The notes beneath the pieces were generated by a model, which saw only the letters and a program-made list of their open reading frames with translations, searched no databases and was not told the origin of the DNA. From positions 1 to 11,031 of the forward strand of contig JAPDQM010000128.1 in NCBI GenBank assembly GCA_034505795.1: a DNA stretch of 11,031 nt, in the 5' to 3' direction. Numbering within the stretch: the first letter of the stretch is position 1; each line of letters begins with the position of its first letter. Positions 1 to 4,487 of the stretch are shown piece by piece. The stretch comes from Thermofontimicrobium_A sp034505795. GTDB taxonomy: Bacteria; Zhuqueibacterota; Zhuqueibacteria; Thermofontimicrobiales; Thermofontimicrobiaceae. A program made the position numbers and the translations under genes.

Positions 1-473
1 GGGATTATCAGTTGTTCGAGAAGGGATTTCATAATTACGACCTGGAGCTGTCGGTCGGCTACAATACCGAGGAATGGTCATCCTCCGAAGTCGCGTACCA
101 ATTCGGCCGCAATTTTGATCTGGACTACTGGATGGCGACCGGCGAGACGCGCTTCAAAATTCATGATCGGCTCTCGGTGGAGTTGGAGTTGCGCAAGCTG
201 CATTTCAATCCTGATCCGGATAATGAAAGTACCTGGCTGAACATCGCCACGCTCAACTATCAATTCACGCCCGATTTGTTCGTGCGATTGTTCACCCAGC
301 ATCGCACCGAAAATAATCGGGTCTATATCTACGGCTTATTCGGCTGGCGGTTCAAGTTGCCCAATAGCGCCATCTATTTGGTTTACACACGCGATGATTT
401 TGATCGGATAGGGTTGAGCCGGATGAACAATGAGCTGTTCTTTTTGAAACTAGCGTATGATTTTTCGTTTTAG
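1..473 (+). CDS. C-terminal part of a DUF5916-like outer-membrane beta-barrel protein (5' truncated by window)
   Basis: The reading frame is open from the window edge (codons from base 3) to TAG at 471-473, so the true start lies outside. About 156 residues are visible. They consist of alternating polar/aromatic stretches typical of transmembrane beta-strands, for example LNYQFTPDLFVRLFTQHR and IYGLFGWRFKLPNSAIYLVY, and end in LAYDFSF with a terminal Phe, the usual C-terminal signature of barrels inserted by BamA. The pattern 'L-N-Y-x-F-T-P-x-L-F' followed by a 'W-R-F/Y ... I-Y-L-V-Y' strand matches what I know of the C-terminal barrel of DUF5916 proteins, which usually carry an N-terminal carbohydrate-binding-like (CBM9-like) domain. 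That N-terminal domain is not in view, so the family call is an inference. The barrel nature is well supported, the exact family moderately. Its function in the cell is unknown. Confidence 0.7.
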   Translation, partial: DYQLFEKGFHNYDLELSVGYNTEEWSSSEVAYQFGRNFDLDYWMATGETRFKIHDRLSVELELRKLHFNPDPDNESTWLNIATLNYQFTPDLFVRLFTQHRTENNRVYIYGLFGWRFKLPNSAIYLVYTRDDFDRIGLSRMNNELFFLKLAYDFSF

Positions 474-511
474 CTAAATAGTGATTGAACGAAAACTATT
501 CAATTTTTAGC

Positions 512-554
512 AAAAATGTCATTCCGATCCGCCAACTGGTGGATCGAAATGACA
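512..554 (-). terminator. Hairpin with T-run on the minus strand; probable terminator and REP-like repeat
   Basis: TGTCATTCCGATCCGCCA (517-534) pairs with TGGTGGATCGAAATGACA (537-554), with only one A/C mismatch and one G-T wobble apart from the tight loop. Read on the minus strand the hairpin is followed directly by TTTTTG, as expected for an intrinsic terminator about 200 nt downstream of the exonuclease gene. An outer pair, GAACGAAAA (487-495) and TTTTCGTTC (565-573), is also perfectly complementary and encloses the hairpin. A 'TGTCATTCCGA' palindrome is a common start of dispersed intergenic repeats in many bacteria, so this may be a repeat copy that doubles as a terminator. Confidence 0.5.
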
Positions 555-751
555 GAGAGGTGAATTTTCGTTCAGGCACTAAATAAGAATCGACCACCCG
601 TTTATCTTCCGCGTGCAGCGCTAACCGATTTGTCGCGGTTGCAATGCGAGCGCCTGCCCAGCTTTTCATCGGGTACGGAATTCTATACCGATGTCATGAG
701 GAGTCGATTGAATTCCGATGATCCGGGCGCACTTGATCGCCTTGATGAGGG

Positions 752-1525
752 CTATAGGGTCAAGTTTATCCCAATCGGACAATGATCTGATCCCATGATC
801 TCGGGCAGAATATAAGCCGCCTTCACATTATCTTTGAAATTTTCACTGACATAAAAATAGTCGATGCGCCATCCGATATTTCGTTCTCTGGCGCGGGATT
901 TCATATCCCACCAGGTATATTGGCCCGCTTCCTGATTGAACATTCGAAACGTATCGACATAGCCATGACTTAAAAATTTATCAATCCAGGCGCGTTCCTC
1001 AGGGAGAAAACCCGATATTTTTTCGTTTTCTTTGGGCCGCGCCAGATCGATCTCTTTGTGCGCGGTATTGACATCGCCAGTGACTACAATTTTTCGGCCT
1101 GAATTTTTTAATCGATCCACATATTCGAGAAACGCATCATAAAAATCCATTTTGTACTGCAATCGTTCTTTTGAGCCTTTGCCATTGGGAAAGTAAATAT
1201 TGAATAGCACAAAATCTCCGTAATCAGCTATCTGGATTCTACCTTCGTTATCGAATTTTTCGATGCCAAATCCAGTCTTCAACTCCTTTGGTTCTTGCTT
1301 TGAATAAAGCGCCACGCCACTGTATCCCTTTCGCTCGCCCGCTTCAAAATAGGCTTGATAGCCCTCAATCTTCAAAATTTCATCATCGAGCTGATCGGGC
1401 TGGGCTTTGGTCTCTTGCAGACAAAGGATGTCGGGCTGCTGCTGAAAAACCTCTTTAAAATTTCCCTTCTTGTGGACGGCGCGGATGCCATTGACGTTCC
1501 AAGAGAGGATTTTGATCATTCTCAT
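752..1525 (-). CDS. Exodeoxyribonuclease III / AP endonuclease, ExoA type
   Basis: This is a 257-aa member of the ExoIII (xth) branch of the EEP nuclease superfamily. It cuts DNA 5' to abasic sites and removes 3'-blocking groups in base-excision repair; the family needs Mg2+. All catalytic motifs are present: LSWNVNG with Asn10, LCLQETK with metal-binding Glu38, the NIYFPNG strand with Tyr111, GDVNTAH with Asp151 and Asn153, and the terminal GSDHCP with Asp247-His248. The YTWWDMKSRARERNIGWRIDYF segment is typical of the ExoA subgroup. Full length matches the family (about 250-260 aa). The ATG at 1525 is preceded by AGAAGG (minus strand, 1534-1539) with 8-nt spacing, so I prefer it to the second ATG two codons in. 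It lies 147 bp downstream of the thiamine-binding gene on the same strand. Function is highly certain; the choice between the exoA and xth names is only convention. Confidence 0.95.
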   Translation of the reverse strand: MRMIKILSWNVNGIRAVHKKGNFKEVFQQQPDILCLQETKAQPDQLDDEILKIEGYQAYFEAGERKGYSGVALYSKQEPKELKTGFGIEKFDNEGRIQIADYGDFVLFNIYFPNGKGSKERLQYKMDFYDAFLEYVDRLKNSGRKIVVTGDVNTAHKEIDLARPKENEKISGFLPEERAWIDKFLSHGYVDTFRMFNQEAGQYTWWDMKSRARERNIGWRIDYFYVSENFKDNVKAAYILPEIMGSDHCPIGINLTL

Positions 1526-1620
1526 GTTTAGATCCTTCTATTGGGGTTGATTTTTGAACAGCGTTTGACCGCTCATTGAGCCAAATTGGTCAATTTCACT
1601 AATTTTTTTCACCAAGGTAA

Positions 1621-1657
1621 AATGCGATGTAGCCAATTATTTCCAGAAGATCGCATT
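1621..1657 (-). terminator. Weak hairpin downstream of the thiamine-binding gene
   Basis: AATGCGAT (1621-1628) and ATCGCATT (1650-1657) form a perfect 8-bp stem with a 21-nt loop, beginning 15 nt after the stop codon of the upstream minus-strand gene. On the minus strand the second arm runs into TTTTA (two of the Ts belong to the stem). The long loop and short T-run make this weak, perhaps allowing read-through into the exonuclease gene. Confidence 0.25.
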
Positions 1658-1672
1658 CACAAATTTCGATGT

Positions 1673-1984
1673 TCAACTGTGCTGTATCTCCCGCTTTAAA
1701 ATGCTTTTCACCTTTTCCACCTTCGCTGCCATGCGCGACTCCGTCCCTTTGCGATAATCGACTTTGATGATCGTGGTGATGCGGTTGCTCTGCGGCTCCA
1801 GAATCTTGAAACATTCGCCAATCACGCCAAAGACCTCATCCCAGGAGCCTTCCAGAATGGTTCCCATCGGCGTCAGCTTGTAGGTGATGCCGCTTTTATC
1901 GATGTAGTCGATGATTTGGGCAACGTACTGGCTGACGCTTTCGCCTTTATCGGTGGGGTACATCGAGAATTCGGCTAATACCAT
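1673..1984 (-). CDS. MTH1187/YqgV-family thiamine-binding protein
   Basis: This 103-aa protein belongs to the MTH1187/YqgV family (Thiamine_BP, PF01910), small ferredoxin-fold cytoplasmic proteins that bind thiamine or related pyrimidine ligands. It begins with the usual beta-strand LAEFSMYP (3-10). It has the family's conserved strand-turn PMGTILEG (39-46), the region in which ligand-contacting residues lie, and a second beta-alpha half with RITTIIKVDYR (68-78). Length fits the family (95-105 aa). The ATG at 1984 is set by a clear ribosome binding site, AAAAGGAG on the minus strand (1991-1998), with 6-nt spacing. No thiamine transporter or biosynthesis gene and no THI-box-like leader is seen next to it, so the physiological role here cannot be read from context. 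Family assignment is firm; biochemical activity is known only for a few relatives. Confidence 0.9.
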   Translation of the reverse strand: MVLAEFSMYPTDKGESVSQYVAQIIDYIDKSGITYKLTPMGTILEGSWDEVFGVIGECFKILEPQSNRITTIIKVDYRKGTESRMAAKVEKVKSILKREIQHS

Positions 1985-2026
1985 CGGTTTCTCCTTTTCA
2001 ATTTGACAGGTGCTTTAAGGACCGAA

Positions 2027-2170
2027 AATTCCAAACAACAAATTCCAAATGTCAAATAAAATTCAAATTCAAATCTCCAATGAGCAAATTGGGCGTATCA
2101 ACAACGATGTTTAAAAATTGGTTCAGTGGAATTTGAAAATTATGTGACTTTTGAATTTTGAACATTGGAG
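2027..2170. repeat. AT-rich imperfect inverted repeat (possible dispersed intergenic element)
   Basis: The left arm contains iterated AATTCMAA words (AATTCCAAA at 2027-2035 and 2041-2049, AATTCAAATTCAAAT at 2060-2074) and ends in CTCCAATG (2075-2082). The right arm carries the same words in reverse complement (GGAATTTGA at 2128-2136, TTTTGAATTTTGAA at 2149-2162) and ends in CATTGGAG (2163-2170), the exact complement of the left terminus. Flanking CAAATT/AATTTTG also pair with one bulge. Similar runs of ATTCAAA/TTTGAAT words occur as dispersed intergenic repeats in several uncultured bacterial groups; whether this one is multi-copy cannot be judged from the window. No protein is encoded. Confidence 0.5.
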
Positions 2171-2244
2171 CTTTTCAACTCTCTGGGTCTGGTAGTCATC
2201 GAATTGAATCTATCGACTTTTCAGAAAAAATGCAAGCACTTTCT

Positions 2245-2277
2245 CATTTGGTCGAACTTTTCGACCATTTGGTCGAA
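2245..2277. repeat. Tandem 12-bp direct repeat with 21-bp period, operator-like
   Basis: CATTTGGTCGAA occurs at 2245-2256 and again at 2266-2277, exactly 21 bp (two helical turns) apart. The spacer completes a dyad: GGTCGAA-CTT-TTCGACC (2250-2266) is a perfect 7-bp stem with a 3-nt loop. The site lies about 190-220 bp upstream of the secreted-protein gene, in otherwise non-coding sequence. It could be a tandem regulator binding site or a small hairpin; no regulator gene is nearby. Confidence 0.35.
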
Positions 2278-2347
2278 TCGAGCTGGCGGGTGACCATTAT
2301 TTCGTTCAAAAAGTTAATCGCCCAGTTCATTTTTAAATAAAGGGTTA

Positions 2348-2453
2348 ACACATGTGTCAAAATTATGGCACACAACTTGTATGAACCAGGGCAGAATAAT
2401 TAACAGCGGTAACAGTCAGTTACCCAATTACCTGATAACTTAATTACCCAATT
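2348..2453 (+). promoter_or_regulatory. Leader region of the secreted-protein gene with palindrome and tandem repeat
   Basis: This stretch holds the perfect 10-bp palindrome ACACATGTGT (2348-2357), followed 16 nt later by GCACACA, and a tandem pair TTACCCAATT (2420-2429 and 2444-2453) with 24-bp period. The second copy abuts the ribosome binding site. The layout suggests control of the following gene, but I could not assign a convincing -35/-10 pair, so the promoter itself is unplaced. It is the last part of the 482-bp gap 1985-2466, which has no credible gene. Confidence 0.3.
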
Positions 2454-2454
2454 C

Positions 2455-2460
2455 AGGAGG
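2455..2460 (+). promoter_or_regulatory. Strong ribosome binding site of the secreted-protein gene
   Basis: A consensus AGGAGG sits 6 nt before the ATG at 2467, fixing the start and suggesting high translation. It also shows that this genome uses Shine-Dalgarno initiation. Confidence 0.85.
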
Positions 2461-2466
2461 TTCATC

Positions 2467-2973
2467 ATGAAACACCTAATTAAATTATCCGTCGTAGCGA
2501 TTGCGGTCGCTTTCTTAGCTTTTATTACTCTGAGTGATGAGGCTTATGCTCAGAATAAAACGCAAAAGGGCAACAAGGTCGCTGGCTTCGTCGATGCCAA
2601 TGGCGATGGCTACAATGACAATGCGCCCGATGCCGACGGCGATGGCATTCCCAATGGTCTCGATCCCGACTACAAGCCACTGAATCCGGGCCGTGGTCAC
2701 CGCTTCGGTTTCGTCGATGAAGATGGCGATGGCATCAATGATCAATTCCAGGATGCCGATGGTGATGGCGTGCCCAATTGTCAGGATCCCGACTATGTCC
2801 GTCCGCAGGATGGCACGGGCAACAAGTTCGGCCACAAGGTTGGCGCTGGCAATCGCAATGGCCAAAAAGGCCCAGGCTTCAAGGGTGTCGGACCCAATGC
2901 GGGCAATGGCACTGGCGAATGCGACGGAACTGGCCCCAAAGGGACGGTCCGCCAGAATAAAGCTGGCAAGTAA
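2467..2973 (+). CDS. Small secreted protein with two DxDGDG (thrombospondin-3/EF-hand-like) repeats and Gly-rich tail
   Basis: This 168-aa protein opens with a Sec signal peptide: MKHLIK, a hydrophobic core (7-22), then EAYA|Q, with predicted cleavage after Ala28. The mature part has two copies of a 30-residue acidic unit, residues 40-69 and 81-110, identical at 21 of 30 positions. Each has the form G-F-V-D-x-x-GDG-x-N-D...D-A-DGDG-x-P-N-x-x-DPDY. Such Asp/Gly loops bind calcium in thrombospondin type 3 repeats and EF-hand-like loops, so an extracytoplasmic Ca2+-binding role is inferred. Residues 116-168 form a Gly/Asn/Lys-rich, probably flexible tail containing CDGTGPKG. The mature protein has only two cysteines (105 and 152), which could form one disulfide. 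A strong terminator follows immediately, so most transcripts probably carry this gene alone; the next gene encodes an outer-membrane barrel. The exact function is unknown. Signal peptide and repeats are seen directly; calcium binding is inferred. Confidence 0.8.
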   Translation: MKHLIKLSVVAIAVAFLAFITLSDEAYAQNKTQKGNKVAGFVDANGDGYNDNAPDADGDGIPNGLDPDYKPLNPGRGHRFGFVDEDGDGINDQFQDADGDGVPNCQDPDYVRPQDGTGNKFGHKVGAGNRNGQKGPGFKGVGPNAGNGTGECDGTGPKGTVRQNKAGK

Positions 2974-2980
2974 TTAATAG

Positions 2981-3021
2981 AAAACCTTCCGAAGGCTCTG
3001 AGCCTTCGGAAGGTTTTTTTT
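2981..3021 (+). terminator. Strong intrinsic terminator after the secreted-protein gene
   Basis: A perfect 17-bp stem (AAAACCTTCCGAAGGCT at 2981-2997, complement at 3001-3017) with a 3-nt loop is followed by further T residues (a run of eight from 3014). It begins 8 nt after the stop codon. The A-rich left flank means the stem could also act on the minus strand, but no minus-strand gene ends here. Confidence 0.9.
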
Positions 3022-3036
3022 AATAACGATATGAGA

Positions 3037-3072
3037 AGCCTTTCCGTAACTTCAAGAATCTTCGGAAGGGTT
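3037..3072 (+). other. Second, degenerate hairpin between the two genes
   Basis: AGCCTTTCCG (3037-3046) can pair with CGGAAGGGTT (3063-3072) over 10 bp using two G-T wobbles, around a 16-nt loop. The arms resemble the upstream terminator stem (CCTTCCG/CGGAAGG), as if it were a decayed copy. It lies 25 bp before the next gene's start and has only a short T-tract, so it may be a leaky terminator, an attenuator or an mRNA-stabilising stem. Confidence 0.3.
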
Positions 3073-3096
3073 TATTACTAAATTAAGGGTGACGAA

Positions 3097-4260
3097 ATGA
3101 ATCGTAAGTTTTTCCACATCATAATTTCAGCCATGCAATTATTGCCACTGGCCAATCTTTGGTCTCAGACATCCATCTCGGTGACCCAGAATTCAGCCTA
3201 TTACTCCAACTCATTTTATAACTCCCAGCAACTGCCTGATCTGAACAATGAAATCGGCCTGAGCATCGCCCATGTTTTTGAAGGCGAGCAAATTCAATCG
3301 CAGCTTTACTATCAGGGCGATTTAAATCTGTTTCAAAAATTTTCGGATCGGCTCTATCACAATCAGGCCTTTGGCTATGATGGTTATACAAACAGCGACG
3401 ATGAGCAAAAAGCTCTCTATTTTGGCGGCAACTTATTGTGGCATGACGGTCAGCAGGACTACAATATTTACGATTATTGGAAGTTGCAAGGGTATGTCAA
3501 CGCCAGGATCGATCTGCGTTCCAATCTCATCGGGCGTTTCGGCTACCAATTGAGCAATAAAACTTATAGCCAATTGCCCGAATTCAACTACTGGGAGCAT
3601 TCCATTTTTGCGCGGCTCAACACCTATTTTCAAACCGGGACCTCGCTCACCCTCTTGGTCAATTATGGATTGAAAGATTATATTCCCTTGGCGACTTCAT
3701 CAGGACAGGGCCGAGGGAGACGGGCTGTTGTCGAATACACCGAGATGCCCAGCGTGGATCAATTGGTTACCAGCTTCAAGCTGGCACAGTCACTGGGAAT
3801 GAAGACGTCTTTAAGCCTCGAGTATTTGAATCGGCTTCATCCAGGACTGGTCGGCGGCTCGGCAGCGGTAATGAACAGCAATAATCTGTTTACCGAAGAT
3901 GAATTATTCGATGATCGCTATGGCTATAGCGGCCACGAGCTGACCACGACGTTCACTCATTTTCTGCCGGGCTATGTCAAATTGGAGTTAAGCGGCAGCC
4001 GCGTGTGGAAGAACTATCTCAATCGCCAGGTTTATGATTCAGAGGGAAACCTCAATGCTGCCGATCCATCGAGACAGGACCAGCGCTGGCTGGCCTGGTT
4101 TGAGATCAGCCGCAGTTTTAAATTGAATCGGGGCATCAAAAATTTGGGCTTGTCGTTGCAGGGCGGCTATTTGAAAAATGACTCCAATGATCCCTTCTAT
4201 CAATTCGATAATTATTTTATTTCGATGGGGATCAATTTGAAATTCGCCTTCGGTATTTAA
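3097..4260 (+). CDS. Putative outer-membrane beta-barrel protein
   Basis: This 387-aa protein has an N-terminal signal peptide (MNRKFFHIIISAMQLLPLANLWSQ, likely cleaved near residue 24). It is followed by many short amphipathic, aromatic-rich segments such as QSQLYYQGDLNLFQKF, LTLLVNYGLKDYIPL and TTTFTHFLPGYVKLELSG, separated by polar Asn/Asp/Gly turns. It ends in FISMGINLKFAFGI, a plausible last barrel strand. There is no plug, TonB box or recognisable enzyme motif, and I do not recognise a named family. The ATG at 3097 is preceded by AAGGGTGA (3085-3092), a usable but modest ribosome binding site. It follows the secreted DxDGDG-repeat gene by 123 bp with a strong terminator between, so co-regulation by read-through is possible and the barrel would be made at lower level. 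A role in surface display or export of that protein is speculation; a structural or porin-like role is equally possible. Confidence 0.75.
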   Translation: MNRKFFHIIISAMQLLPLANLWSQTSISVTQNSAYYSNSFYNSQQLPDLNNEIGLSIAHVFEGEQIQSQLYYQGDLNLFQKFSDRLYHNQAFGYDGYTNSDDEQKALYFGGNLLWHDGQQDYNIYDYWKLQGYVNARIDLRSNLIGRFGYQLSNKTYSQLPEFNYWEHSIFARLNTYFQTGTSLTLLVNYGLKDYIPLATSSGQGRGRRAVVEYTEMPSVDQLVTSFKLAQSLGMKTSLSLEYLNRLHPGLVGGSAAVMNSNNLFTEDELFDDRYGYSGHELTTTFTHFLPGYVKLELSGSRVWKNYLNRQVYDSEGNLNAADPSRQDQRWLAWFEISRSFKLNRGIKNLGLSLQGGYLKNDSNDPFYQFDNYFISMGINLKFAFGI

Positions 4261-4487
4261 GCCAGAAAATGCCGGTTATGTCTAAATGGAAAAATAAGCT
4301 GGAAGAAAATCTAAGCGTGCATTTGTAATGCGCGATTGCAAGGTTAATTATGATATGCCTATGGTGCCGAATTCGGATGGATCATTGGATTGATTCTAAT
4401 TATGAAATGATGACAACGCCCGGGCGGTCGCACCATGATCCCGCCCAATTTTAGGGAATGGGTAACGTTTAATGTTGCTTCCCGGAG

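Noticed and set aside
2158..2340. 60-codon plus-strand frame in the gap before the secreted-protein gene
   Set aside because: It begins with TTG inside the AT-rich repeat, has no ribosome binding site at that codon or at the internal ATG (2230), and its composition changes abruptly; the repeat structure explains it better.
2353..2377. TGTG...CACACA as a CRP/FNR-type operator
   Set aside because: The half-site spacing is too wide and the TGTGA/TCACA cores are not matched.
2515..2865. Long minus-strand open frame opposite the secreted-protein gene
   Set aside because: Low-complexity Ile/Ala-rich translation that is a mirror of the repeated Asp/Gly codons; no ribosome binding site.
4316..4334. 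CGTGCATT/AATGCGCG hairpin between the convergent barrel and Rad50-like genes
   Set aside because: 8-bp stem with one wobble but no T-tract on either strand, so not a terminator on present evidence.
4422..4446. GGGCGG/CCGCCC stem followed by AATTTT, possible terminator of the barrel gene
   Set aside because: Only a 6-bp stem with a 13-nt loop, interrupted T-tract, and about 160 nt past the stop codon; too weak to annotate.
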